From the NCBI GenBank assembly GCA_040394255.1, contig JBEBSP010000033.1, forward strand, positions 1 through 19,168: a stretch of DNA of 19,168 nt. The letters are read 5' to 3'. The notes beneath the pieces are model-generated. The model did not search any database and was not told the origin of the DNA. It was given only the letters and a program-made list of their open reading frames with translations. The position numbers and the translations under genes were made by a program. Within the stretch, counting starts at the first letter, position 1. Each line of letters opens with the position of its first letter. This document shows positions 7,139 to 16,300 of this stretch, piece by piece. Source of the stretch: Agaricicola taiwanensis_A (GTDB lineage: Bacteria > Pseudomonadota > Alphaproteobacteria > Rhizobiales > Methylopilaceae).

Positions 7139-7708
7139 TCAGATGAAATCACCGATCCCCAGTTCCTCGCCGCGCTCCAGTCTTGCCGTGATGTCGGTGC
7201 TGGTGCCCATGAACTGCAGGATGATCTCGCGGCGATGCGGCTCGTGGCGGTGCTCGATCAGGTAGACCGCCTGCCAGGTGCCGAGCCCGAGACGCCCGTC
7301 CACCACCGGCAGGCTCAGGCTGGTGGTGGTCAGCATGGATTTGACATGGGCGGGCATGTCGTCCGGCCCTTCGGAGCGGTGCCGCCAGCCCCCATCCTCC
7401 GGCGCCAGCCGGTCGAGCGCGGTCAGGAGGTCGCTGCGCACCGTCGGATCGGCGTTTTCCTGTACGGTCAGCGAGGCCGAGGTGTGCCGCACGAAGGCCA
7501 GAACCACGCCATCGGCGGCGAGAAGCTCCCGCAGCCAGCGGTCGATGGTGGCGGTGAGGTCGGTGAAGCCCTGGCCTGACGTGTCGACATCGGCGCGGGC
7601 GCGCTCGATGATGAGCAGCCGGCCGCCTTCCACCGGATCGTCGCGCAGCGTCACGACCTTGCCCTGCCCCGCCGCGCGGATCGGCTTGGGCTGGATCGCG
7701 CCGGCCAT
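7139..7708 (-). CDS. yjbQ: YjbQ-family (UPF0047) protein, secondary thiamine-phosphate synthase enzyme
   Basis: This 189-residue protein has the complete YjbQ core: VRHTSASLTVQENADPTVRSDL (about 73-94), SEGPDDMPAHVKSML (about 112-126), LPVVDGRLGLGTWQAVYLIEHR (about 133-154) and EIILQFMGT. The conserved His, Asp and Glu residues of the family are present. Some family members have shown weak thiamine-phosphate synthase activity, but the physiological role is unsettled. It is longer than the usual 135-145 residues, with about 30 extra N-terminal residues (basic, Gly/Pro-rich) and about 20 at the C-terminus. The ATG at 7708 has a near-perfect AAGGAGG 7 bases upstream, lying inside the preceding gene, and overlaps that gene's stop (TGATG). 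It is therefore the last, translationally coupled cistron of the beta-oxidation operon. An in-frame GTG at 7711 is less well spaced. Confidence 0.88.
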   Translation of the reverse strand: MAGAIQPKPIRAAGQGKVVTLRDDPVEGGRLLIIERARADVDTSGQGFTDLTATIDRWLRELLAADGVVLAFVRHTSASLTVQENADPTVRSDLLTALDRLAPEDGGWRHRSEGPDDMPAHVKSMLTTTSLSLPVVDGRLGLGTWQAVYLIEHRHEPHRREIILQFMGTSTDITARLERGEELGIGDFI

Positions 7709-9924
7709 CACGCGGCCTCCTTGTCGCGCTTCTCCGGCGGGAAGCGGCCGTAGAAGGTCTCGCCCTTGGCCGCCATGTCCTCAAGCAGCTTCGGCGCGAC
7801 GAAGCGATGGCCGTGCTTTGCCTCCAGCTCCTTGACGAGGGCAAGGAAAGCCCCGGTGCCCATGCCGTCGATCCAGGACAGCGGCCCGCCGGTGAAGGGT
7901 GCGAAGCCGAAGCCGATGATCGCGCCCACATCCGCCTCGCGCACGTCGGTGACGACGCCCTCCTCGAGCGTGCGCACCGCCTCCAGCGCCTGCGCCGCCA
8001 GGAAGCGGTGCTTCAGTTCGGCGACATCGATGCTGTCGGCGTCGCGCTTGATGGGCTGCAGGTCCTTCAGCCCCGGCCAGAGCTTCTTTTTCCCGCCTTC
8101 GGGATAATCGTAGAAGCCTTTGCCGTTCTTGCGCCCGTGGCGGCCATTGGTCTCCACCAGCGCGGTCAGCAGGATTTCCTGTGCCGGGTTGACGGCATCG
8201 GCCCCGAGCTGCTCCTTGGTGGCCTTCATGATCCTGAGGCCGAGGTCCAGCGCCACCTCGTCGTTGAGCGACAGTGGCCCCACCGGCATGCCCGCCATCT
8301 TGGCCACATTCTCGATCATGGCCGCCGGCACGCCCTCGGTGAACATCAGGTGCGCTTCGAGGATATAGGCCAGCACGCAGCGGTTGGCGTAAAAGCCCCG
8401 GCTGTCGTTGACCACGATGGGCGTCTTCCGAATCGCGCGCACGAAATCCATGGCCACCGCCAGCGCCCTGTCGCCGGTGTCTCTGCCCATGATGATCTCC
8501 ACCAGCAGCATCTTTTCCACCGGCGAGAAGAAATGCACGCCGATGAACTGGTCGGGCCTCCTGGACGCCTTGGCGAGGCCGGAGATCGGCAGCGTCGAGG
8601 TGTTGGAGCCGAAGATCACATCCTTGCCGATCACCGCCTCGACCTTCTCGATCACCTCGGCCTTGACCTTGGGGTCCTCGAACACCGCCTCGACGATCAG
8701 GTCGCAGTCGGCAAGCTTGCCGTAATCCGGCGTCGCCTCGATGCGCGCCATGAGCGCGTCGCGGTCGGCGGTCCTGGAGCGGCCCTTGGCGATCTGGCTG
8801 GTCATCAGCTTGTGGGAATAGTCCTTGCCCTTGTCCGCCGCCGCCTGGTCGCGGTCGACCAGCACCACGTCGAGACCGGCCAGCGCCGTCACATAGGCGA
8901 TGCCCGCGCCCATGAAGCCCGCGCCGATCACGCCGACCTTTTTCAGGTTGGAAGGCGGAACATCCTTGGGCCGCCGCGCGCCCTTGCCCAGCTCCTGCAT
9001 GGAGACGAACAGCGAGCGGATCATCGCCGCCGCCTCCTTCGATTGCAGCACATGGGCGAAATGGCGGCTTTCCACCGTCAGCGCCCGGTCCATGGGCAGT
9101 TGCAGCCCGTCGAACACCGTCTTGAGGATCGAGCGCGCGCCAGGATAGTTGTCGTAGGTCTCGCGCCGGTAGATGGCGTTGGCCGGCGGCCAGGTCATGA
9201 AGCCGCCCTTGGACCAGACCGGCCCGCCGGGAAGCTTGAAGCCGTCCTGATCCCAGGGCTTCACGGCCGAGCCGCCGCCCGCGATCCAGGCCTTGGCCTT
9301 CTCGACGATCTCATCACGCGGCGCGACCTCGTCCACGAGGCGCATGGCCTTGGCGCGGTCGGGGCGAAGCTGGTCGCCCTTGAGCAGCATCTGGAGCGCG
9401 TCGCCTGCCGGCATCATCCGCGCCACGCGCTGGGTGCCGCCCGCGCCGGGGAACAGCCCGACCTTGACCTCGGGCAGGCCGAGCCGTGTCCTGGGATCGT
9501 CGGAGGCGACCCGGTAGTGGCAGGCCAGCGCCAGTTCGAAGGCCCCGCCGAGGCACACGCCGTGGACCGCCACGGCCCATGGCTTGCCGCAGGTCTCGAT
9601 CCGCCGGTAGAGCTGCGACAGCTTGCGGCTTTCCTCGAAGACGAGTTTGGCGGCGGCTTCCTTGCCGTTCTTTTTCGCCTCCTCGACGGCGAGCCTGCCG
9701 ATGCCTTCCAGCATGGTCAGGTCCGCCCCGCCGGAGAAGGCCTCCTTGCCGGAGGTGACGACCACGCCCTTTACGGCCTCGTCGGCGGTGGTGGCGTCGA
9801 GGATTTTACCGAGTTCGGTGATCGCGTCCTCGGTCAGGACGTTCATGGAACGGCCGGGCATGTCCCAGGTCACGAGGGCGATGCCGTCAGAGCCGGTCTC
9901 GGTGCGGAAGTTTTGCGTGGTCAT
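7708..9924 (-). CDS. Bifunctional enoyl-CoA hydratase / 3-hydroxyacyl-CoA dehydrogenase (FadJ/FadB alpha-subunit type)
   Basis: This cytoplasmic fused beta-oxidation enzyme of 738 residues hydrates trans-2-enoyl-CoA and oxidises the resulting 3-hydroxyacyl-CoA with NAD. The crotonase part (about 1-230) has the oxyanion-hole segments FSGGADLTML (63-72) and GVCLGGAFELALA (122-134). Both catalytic glutamates are in place (Glu130, and Glu152 in LPEVKVGLFPG). A linker of about 90 residues leads to the Rossmann domain (VGVIGAGFMGAGIA, about 330-343). The dehydrogenase catalytic His464 is in IGVHFFSPVEKM, and GRKNGKGFYDYPEGG falls in the C-terminal part. The ATG at 9924 is chosen for GAGGGG 7 bases upstream; a GTG at 9939 would overlap the thiolase stop. 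Only 11 bases separate it from the thiolase gene, so the two form a trifunctional-type pair. It is not assigned fadJ or fadB because the two cannot be separated by eye. Confidence 0.94.
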   Translation of the reverse strand: MTTQNFRTETGSDGIALVTWDMPGRSMNVLTEDAITELGKILDATTADEAVKGVVVTSGKEAFSGGADLTMLEGIGRLAVEEAKKNGKEAAAKLVFEESRKLSQLYRRIETCGKPWAVAVHGVCLGGAFELALACHYRVASDDPRTRLGLPEVKVGLFPGAGGTQRVARMMPAGDALQMLLKGDQLRPDRAKAMRLVDEVAPRDEIVEKAKAWIAGGGSAVKPWDQDGFKLPGGPVWSKGGFMTWPPANAIYRRETYDNYPGARSILKTVFDGLQLPMDRALTVESRHFAHVLQSKEAAAMIRSLFVSMQELGKGARRPKDVPPSNLKKVGVIGAGFMGAGIAYVTALAGLDVVLVDRDQAAADKGKDYSHKLMTSQIAKGRSRTADRDALMARIEATPDYGKLADCDLIVEAVFEDPKVKAEVIEKVEAVIGKDVIFGSNTSTLPISGLAKASRRPDQFIGVHFFSPVEKMLLVEIIMGRDTGDRALAVAMDFVRAIRKTPIVVNDSRGFYANRCVLAYILEAHLMFTEGVPAAMIENVAKMAGMPVGPLSLNDEVALDLGLRIMKATKEQLGADAVNPAQEILLTALVETNGRHGRKNGKGFYDYPEGGKKKLWPGLKDLQPIKRDADSIDVAELKHRFLAAQALEAVRTLEEGVVTDVREADVGAIIGFGFAPFTGGPLSWIDGMGTGAFLALVKELEAKHGHRFVAPKLLEDMAAKGETFYGRFPPEKRDKEAA

Positions 9925-9935
9925 GTCGTTACCCC

Positions 9936-11144
9936 TCACACCCGCTCGATGATGGTCGCGGTGCCCATGCCCGCGCCGATGCAGAGCGTCACCAGCGCGG
10001 TCGACTTTCCCGTGCGCTCCAGCTCGTCCAGCACGGTGCCGAGGATCATGGCCCCGGTCGCACCCAGCGGGTGCCCCATGGCGATCGCCCCGCCGTTGAC
10101 GTTCACCCTGGCCAAATCGAGATCGAACGCCTGCTGGAAGCGCAGCACCACCGAGGCGAAGGCCTCGTTGATCTCGATCAGATCGAGGTCGCCGATCTCC
10201 ATTCCGGCACGCTTCAGCACCTTTTTCGTGACATCCACCGGCCCGGTCAGCATCAGCGCCGGTTCCGAGCCGATGTTGGCGAAGCCGATGATCTTCCCGC
10301 GCGGCCTTTTCCCGATCCGCTCAGCGATCTCCCGCGTGCCCAGCAGCACCGCCGCCGCGCCGTCGACGATCCCCGAGGAATTGCCCGCGTGGTGGACGTG
10401 GTTGACCTCCTCCACCTCCGGATGGGCCTGGATCGCCACGGCGTCGAAGCCGCCCATCTCGCCCATCTGCACGAAGGAGGCCTTCAGCGCCCCCAGCGAC
10501 TGCATGGTGGTTTCCGGCCGCATGTGTTCGTCGCGGTCGAGGATGGTGATGCCGTTGATGTCCTTCACCGGCACGACGCTGCCCTTGAAATAGCCTGCGT
10601 CCCAGGCCGCCTTGGCGCGCCTCTGGCTCTCCACCGCATAGGCGTCCACCTCGTCGCGGCTGAAGCCGTATTTCGTCGCGATCAGGTCCGCCGAGACGCC
10701 CTGCGGCATGAAATAGGATTTCAGCGCGATGTCCGGGTCCATGGGCCAGGCCCCGCCCGCCGCCCCGATACCGACGCGGCTCATGCTTTCCACCCCGCCG
10801 CCGACCACGAGGTCGTGCTGGCCCGCCATGATCTGCCCCGCGGCCATGTTCACGGCGTCGAGCCCGGAAGCGCAGAAGCGGTTGATCTGGATGCCGGGCA
10901 CGGAATTGCCATAGCCGGCGTTGAGCGCCGCCGCGCGGGCGATGTCGCCGCCCGCCTCGCCCACCGGATCGACGCAGCCGAGGATCACGTCGTCCACGAG
11001 ACCCGTATCGAGCGTGTTGCGGGATTTCAGGGCTTCCAGCGCGGTGGTGGCGAGGCCGAGGCTGGAGACCTCGTGCAGCGCGCCGTCGGCCTTGCCGCGA
11101 CCGCGCGGCGTCCGGACGGCGTCATAGATGAAAGCGTCGGGCAT
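9936..11144 (-). CDS. Acetyl-CoA C-acyltransferase (thiolase)
   Basis: This 402-residue thiolase cleaves 3-ketoacyl-CoA with CoA to give acetyl-CoA and a shortened acyl-CoA, the last step of beta-oxidation. The nucleophilic Cys91 lies in INRFCASGLDAVNMAAGQI. NEAFA is at 326-330, His358 in NGGAIAMGHPLGATGA, and the acid/base Cys388 in TLCIGAGMG, so the catalytic set is complete. The ATG at 11144 has GGGAGG 6 bases upstream. It lies 11 bases upstream of the hydratase/dehydrogenase gene, which fits a beta subunit co-expressed with an alpha subunit. Annotation as an acetyl-CoA acetyltransferase (biosynthetic) is possible for the family, but the operon argues for degradation. A 111-bp gap with a GC-rich hairpin separates it from the acyl-CoA dehydrogenase. 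Confidence 0.95.
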   Translation of the reverse strand: MPDAFIYDAVRTPRGRGKADGALHEVSSLGLATTALEALKSRNTLDTGLVDDVILGCVDPVGEAGGDIARAAALNAGYGNSVPGIQINRFCASGLDAVNMAAGQIMAGQHDLVVGGGVESMSRVGIGAAGGAWPMDPDIALKSYFMPQGVSADLIATKYGFSRDEVDAYAVESQRRAKAAWDAGYFKGSVVPVKDINGITILDRDEHMRPETTMQSLGALKASFVQMGEMGGFDAVAIQAHPEVEEVNHVHHAGNSSGIVDGAAAVLLGTREIAERIGKRPRGKIIGFANIGSEPALMLTGPVDVTKKVLKRAGMEIGDLDLIEINEAFASVVLRFQQAFDLDLARVNVNGGAIAMGHPLGATGAMILGTVLDELERTGKSTALVTLCIGAGMGTATIIERV

Positions 11145-11227
11145 TGGTGGCCTCCCAAGGCTCGTTCGGGTTGCGCCGGAAGGCGCTCCGCGTCGTTGCC
11201 GTTGAACTTAATCACAAGTGGACGGTT

Positions 11228-11249
11228 GCGCGAGGGGGTCGCCCCGCGC
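11228..11249 (-). repeat. GC-rich hairpin between acyl-CoA dehydrogenase and thiolase genes
   Basis: GGGG (11235-11238) and CCCC (11242-11245) pair around a three-base loop. Outer GCGC arms (11228-11231 and 11246-11249) pair across a three-base bulge. It begins only a few bases after the dehydrogenase stop. No U-tract follows, so it may be an mRNA-stabilising or attenuating structure rather than a terminator. The rest of the 111-bp gap shows no clear promoter. Confidence 0.3.
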
Positions 11250-11255
11250 CTCCTC

Positions 11256-13049
11256 TCAGAACGCCTCTTCCGGCAGGGCCATGACCGCGTCGGCCCCCGC
11301 CGTGATGCGGGCGAGGTGAGCGGCGGTTTCCGGCAACAGCCGTTCGGCGAAGAAGCGGCCGGTGGCGATCCTGCCGTCCGTGCGGTCGAAGCTGCGGCTG
11401 TCGGCGGTCTTCCGCGCGGCCGCCGCCTTCACGATCAGCGCCCACATGTAGCCCATGGCGACCAGCCCGAAGAGGTGCATGTAGTCATGGGCCCCGGCCC
11501 CGGCGTTGTCGGGCTTGGCCATGGCGTTCTGCATGAACCACATGGTCGCCTGCTGGAGATGGCCCGCCGAGGCTTCGAGCGGCTTCAGGATCGGCTGGAG
11601 CGCTTCATCCCCTTGGTTGTCCTTGATGAAGGCCCCAAGCTCGTTGAAGAAAGCCATCACCGCCCGCCCGCCGTCGCGCGGCAATTTCCGGCCCACGAGG
11701 TCCATGGCCTGAATACCGTTAGCCCCCTCGTAGATCTGGGCGATGCGGGCATCGCGCACGAACTGCTCCATGCCCCATTCCGCCACATAGCCATGGCCGC
11801 CGAACACCTGCTGGGCCCTGACGCAATTGTCGAAGCCGACATCGGTCAGGACGCCCTTGAGCACCGGCGTCATCAACCCGAGATGATCGTCGGCGGCCTG
11901 GCGCTCCTTCTCGTCGGAGGAGCGGTGTGCGATGTCCGATTTCAGCGCGGTCCAGAGCACCAAAGCCCGAGCCGCCTCGTTGAAGGCCTTGATGGTCATG
12001 AGGTTCCGCCGCACGTCCGGATGGACGATGATCGGATCGGCGGGCTTGTCGGGCGCCTTCGCGCCGGTCAGCGCGCGGCCCTGAAGCCGGTCCTTCGCAT
12101 AGGCGACGGCATTCTGATAGGCCACTTCCGACTGTGCCAGCCCCTGGATGGCGACGCCGAGCCGGGCTTCGTTCATCATCACGAACATGGCGTTGAGGCC
12201 GCGATTGGCCTCGCCCACCAGCCAGCCCTTCGCGCCGTCGTAGTTCATGACGCAGGTGGCGTTGGCGTGGATGCCCATCTTGTGCTCGATCGAGCCGCAG
12301 GAGACACCGTTGGCCTCGCCCACGGAACCGTCGCCGTTGATGGTGTTGCGCGGCACGACGAACAGCGAGATGCCCTTGGTTCCCTCGGGTGCGCCCTCGA
12401 TCCGGGCGAGCACCAGGTGGATGATGTTCTCGGTCAGGTCGTGCTGGCCGGCGGAGATGAATATCTTGGTGCCGGTGATCCGGTAGGAGCCGTCACCTTC
12501 AGGAACGGCTTTCGTCTTGATAAGGCCGAGATCGGTGCCGCAGTGCGGCTCGGTCAGGTTCATGGTGCCCGACCAGGTGCCCGCCACCATCTTTGGCACA
12601 TAGGCCTCCTTCTGCTCCTGCGTTCCATGCACCAGGAGCGCCGCCACGGCTCCCATGGTCAGGCCCGGATACATCGAGAAGGCCATGTTCGCCGACGAGG
12701 CGAACTCGTTCATCAGCGCGTTCAGCGTATAGGGCAGTCCCTGTCCGCCGAACTCCTCCGGCACGGAAAGTCCCATCCAGCCACCGGCCGCATAGGCGTC
12801 GTAAGCCGCCTTGAAGCCCGTCGGGGTCGTCACCCGGCCATCCTCATGCCGCGTGCAGCCCTCCTGATCCGCAGACAGATTCAGCGGTTGCAGCACTTCC
12901 TCGGACAGTTTGGCGGCCTCGCCAAGAATGGCCTCCAGCATATCCGGCGACGCGTCGGCGAAGCCGGGAAGATTACCGTAACGCTCGAACCCGAGCACAT
13001 CGTTCAGGAGGAAGAGTGCGTCTTCGACCGGGGCCTTGTATGTCGGCAT
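11256..13049 (-). CDS. Acyl-CoA dehydrogenase, DmdC/long-chain type with C-terminal extension
   Basis: This FAD-dependent enzyme of 597 residues introduces the trans-2 double bond into acyl-CoA. An N-terminal extension (PTYKAPVEDALFLLNDVLGF) is followed by the ACAD N-terminal, middle and C-terminal domains. TEPHCGTDLG (166-175) and GTKIFISAG (193-201) form the flavin/substrate region. RAQQVFGGHGYVAEWGME precedes AQIYEGANGIQAMDLVGRKL, where Glu441 is the likely catalytic base. Residues about 470-597 are an extra helical domain as in 3-methylmercaptopropionyl-CoA dehydrogenase DmdC and related large ACADs. The actual substrate could be a fatty acyl-CoA or methylmercaptopropionyl-CoA; the thiolase and hydratase context favours fatty acids. 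The ATG at 13049 has GAGGAA 6 bases upstream. It is the first gene of the operon and reads away from the divergent region shared with the PodJ-like gene. Confidence 0.93.
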   Translation of the reverse strand: MPTYKAPVEDALFLLNDVLGFERYGNLPGFADASPDMLEAILGEAAKLSEEVLQPLNLSADQEGCTRHEDGRVTTPTGFKAAYDAYAAGGWMGLSVPEEFGGQGLPYTLNALMNEFASSANMAFSMYPGLTMGAVAALLVHGTQEQKEAYVPKMVAGTWSGTMNLTEPHCGTDLGLIKTKAVPEGDGSYRITGTKIFISAGQHDLTENIIHLVLARIEGAPEGTKGISLFVVPRNTINGDGSVGEANGVSCGSIEHKMGIHANATCVMNYDGAKGWLVGEANRGLNAMFVMMNEARLGVAIQGLAQSEVAYQNAVAYAKDRLQGRALTGAKAPDKPADPIIVHPDVRRNLMTIKAFNEAARALVLWTALKSDIAHRSSDEKERQAADDHLGLMTPVLKGVLTDVGFDNCVRAQQVFGGHGYVAEWGMEQFVRDARIAQIYEGANGIQAMDLVGRKLPRDGGRAVMAFFNELGAFIKDNQGDEALQPILKPLEASAGHLQQATMWFMQNAMAKPDNAGAGAHDYMHLFGLVAMGYMWALIVKAAAARKTADSRSFDRTDGRIATGRFFAERLLPETAAHLARITAGADAVMALPEEAF

Positions 13050-13151
13050 GCAGCGTTCCTCATGGGTTTTATCAAGGAAGGCGGACCATCACCTTACGCT
13101 TCAGTCCGGATGAAAGCATATCGCATAAATTGCGTCACGCACGCGGATGCC

Positions 13152-13177
13152 AACCATGGTTCCGCGATCCCGCGGAA
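13152..13177. promoter_or_regulatory. Two overlapping palindromes, candidate operator
   Basis: AACCATGGTT (13152-13161) is a perfect 10-bp palindrome. It shares its last two bases with TTCCGCG-ATCC-CGCGGAA (13160-13177), an inverted repeat with perfect 7-base arms. The pair lies about 105 bases upstream of the acyl-CoA dehydrogenase start. This fits a dimeric repressor such as a TetR-type fatty-acid regulator, but no regulator gene for it is in the window. Confidence 0.35.
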
Positions 13178-13185
13178 GCGCGCCA

Positions 13186-13224
13186 TTAACGATGGTTAAC
13201 CGCACTGTTAACCCGCCATTAACC
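13186..13224 (+). promoter_or_regulatory. Phased TTAAC cluster with an exact CtrA box
   Basis: TTAAC occurs four times, starting at 13186, 13196, 13208 and 13219. The spacings are 10, 12 and 11 bases, so the copies sit on roughly one helical face. The last two form TTAA-N7-TTAACC, the consensus CtrA site of alphaproteobacteria. The cluster ends about 125 bases before the PodJ-like start. Control by CtrA is inferred from the motif and the known cell-cycle regulation of podJ-type genes. In Caulobacter such sites can activate or repress, and which applies here is not shown. Confidence 0.55.
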
Positions 13225-13349
13225 ATCCCCGGCAACAGTCTGTTTACAGATGCGGCAAAGGCCCGAAGGTCGATTCGAACCTCCATCCGGCCAGCGTCGT
13301 TCCGGATGCTGCGGTGGGGAGATCGCGGTGCCGGCCTTGGAGGCGAGAG

Positions 13350-16300
13350 ATGGCGAGCAGCAATTGGGGCGGTCGCGGACAGCGCGCGGCCGGGGGAGCA
13401 AGGGCATCACGGGCAAGTCTCGCCCAATGGCTCGATGATGTCGTCGATGAGTTCGATGACAAACCCGCGCAAGCCGAGGCACGCCCTCAACCAGCGGCGA
13501 GGCGCAACGCCAAGAAACCATCGCTCGATGATCTGACGGCCAAACTCGAACTCTTGGCTGAACGCCTGAACCCGCAAGACGATCAGGACGATGAAGACGG
13601 CTACGTTTCCGAGCGCCAGTCCCATCATGAGCAGGACCTGGAACTGAACCGCATGGTCGCCGCATTGGCGAAACGCACCAGGGAAACAGAAGACCGCATC
13701 GCGTCGGCTCTCGAACTCCTGACGCGCGTCATCGCACGTGAGGAAACTCCGGCGGCCACCTATGCGGACAATTACAGCCGCCCGGAAGCCCGCGATTTCC
13801 CTCCCCCGCCAGCACCGCCTCCGTCACGGGACGACCGCGCCGCTGAAAGCCGCCGGGACATGACGCAGGTCGAGGCGGTTGATACGCAGGAACACGGCTT
13901 GTCATCCGTGGCTTCGAAGGCTGAACCCGCAGGGCCGCTTTTCAAATCAACGACAGCGAATGCATCCTTTACATTCGTTCCGTTTGTTGTGCCCGCGCCG
14001 AAGGCCCTGGATCTTCCGGCCGACACCGGAGTTGATCCGCTTCCGGAAGCCAGCCTTCCCGCAGCCTCCGCGCCCCAACCTCGCCTGAAGGACGTCGTCT
14101 CCGAGATAACGGCACGCCAGCGCGCTTTGGCCGCCGATGCTCGCCACGACGATCTCAGCCGTGTCCGGGTCCTGGAGACGCGCATCGCCGAGATCGCGGC
14201 CAAGGTGGAAGCGACGGCTCATCCGGCGGCGGATGTCTCGGCCGTCTACCTGACACGCGAGATGTCGGACCTCAGGACCGCCGTCCAATCGCTTGCGCAG
14301 CGTGTCACCGTGCCGCTCGCCGCCGATGGCTCGCCTGAAATGCTGAATTCGATCTATCGCGCTCTCGAGGGCCTGTCGCTCAGGTTCGATGCCCAGGGCG
14401 CGACGACCATGTCGGCTGAAACGCTCGACCAGCTTCGGGATGGCGTCGAGGCCCTGACCGCACGGCTGGACAACGCCCGCCCGGGCGAGGAGACCCGTTC
14501 GGTGCTGAACACGATTCAGCGCTCGATCGAACATCTGGCAGTCCGCCTGGACCAGGCCGTGCAGGCCCCGTCCACCAGCGAGGCATTGATTGCGATGCAC
14601 GCCGCGATCGACGGCATCGGCCAACAGGTCAGCAAGATCGGCAATCTGGCGAACCGCAGCGAGAACCTGACGTCGCTGGAAAGCACGATCGAGGATTTGA
14701 TTGCCGAGCTCCGTTCGACCGGCAAGGGCGAACCGGCAAATCCGGACATCGGAACCCTCAAACTGTCGATCGATTCGCTCGCGGATCATTTGTCAAAGAC
14801 CACGTCAACGGTTCCTGCCGTAGCCAATGAAACGCTGTCGAGCGTCGAACGGGCGATCGAGGAGCTGTCCCATAAGCTCGAGACGCAGAGCCCTGCGGCA
14901 ACCGACACCAGCGCGCTCAACACGATCCAGACCGCCATCGAGGATCTGGCGGACAAGATGGAGCGCAACGGCGCTTCTGGAAATGCGATCGAGGCAAGCG
15001 CGGCCATCCACAACGCGCTTGAGGCCCTCGCCACGCGCATCGACATCTCCGACCAGCGCCTCCAGAAGCTGGCGTCGCTGGAAGACATGGTCCAGCACCT
15101 TGCCAAGGTCGTCGAGGATCAACACGGCTCCTCGATCGAGGCGGCGCAGACGGCGGCGGCGCGCGCGATTCGCGAGGCATTGACGGAACTCCCGCAGGCC
15201 GGCGTCCACGAAGAGCAGATGTCCGCTCTCGCGGACACCATGATCGCCCTGCAGAGCCAGTCCGAGAAAGCCGAGCGCCGCACGGTCGATGCCTTCGAGA
15301 GCGTTCGTTCCACGCTTGAACGGATCATCGACCGGCTGGCGATTCAGGAGAACGCGGAGGGCCGCGGCGGATCGAAACCGGCCACGGAACTCGACCCCGT
15401 GTCGGCAGCCCGCGCCGCCGCACGCCGGGCTCTTGCCGAAAGCAACATTCCCGTCGAACCGGTTCAGGATACCGAGGCCGGACGGAGCAAGCGCGCACGC
15501 TTCATCGCGGCGGCACGCAGGGCAACAACTCCCAGCCTCCCTCAAATCACGACGACAGACATCGAAGCGGTCGACGAGACCCAGGACGAGGTGAAAGCCA
15601 CCTGGAAGAGCCGCCGCACGCTTCTGATCGGCCTGGCCGGTATCCTGTTGATTCTGGGCTCGTTCCAGTTCGGCAAGATGGCGCTCAAGAGCGCGCCGAA
15701 GGCGACGCCGGCTGCGGAAGGACAACAGCCGACGGCAGCCGTGATACCGCAGCGCGACGAGGTTCCGGACACGACACCGACCACGCCGGCGATCAAGGAC
15801 ACGAGTGGCCTCGCAACACCCACGGCCGATCCGGTTATGACCGGATCGATACCGGCCGCCCTTGAAATTCCCGACGCGATCGGCGGCCCTGTGCTCGTCG
15901 AGAGCGCCCGCAAGGGTGACGCTGCCGCACTGCATGAAATCGGCGTCCGTTATTTCGACGGAGACAAGGTCGAACGCGACATGGCGAAGGCCATCAAGTG
16001 GTTCGAGAAATCCGCCGAACAGGGATTTGCGCCCGCCCAGTATCGTCTGGCCAACGCGCTCGACAAAGGTCACGGCATCGCCATCAATCCCGGCCAGGCT
16101 GAAAGCTGGTACCGCAAGGCCGCCGATCAGGGGCACATCAAGGCCATGCATAATCTGGCCGTACTGCTTGCCGAAGGCAGCCTCGGGAAGCCCGATTACC
16201 CACAGGCCGGGTACTGGTTCCGCCGCGCAGCCGATCGCGGCGTTCGCGACAGCCAGTACAATCTGGGCGTGATGCTGGCCCGGGGCCTGGGCGTCAACCA

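Larger units (their letters stand above)
13050..13349. promoter_or_regulatory. 300-bp divergent control region between the beta-oxidation operon and the PodJ-like gene
   Basis: No gene is seen here. The side next to the acyl-CoA dehydrogenase (13050-13140) is moderately AT-rich and probably holds the operon promoter, though no good -35/-10 pair stands out. The centre carries two palindromes (13152-13177) and the right half a TTAAC cluster (13186-13224). A GATTC sequence at 13272-13276 is a GANTC site for the CcrM methyltransferase of alphaproteobacteria. The PodJ-like gene has GGAGG at 13339-13343, 6 bases before its ATG. Confidence 0.6.

Noticed and set aside
7807..13199. Very long plus-strand open frames (928 and 1042 codons) opposite the beta-oxidation operon
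   Set aside because: They are antisense to well-supported enzymes with complete catalytic motifs. Their products are Arg/His/Gly-rich low-complexity sequence typical of high-GC shadow frames.
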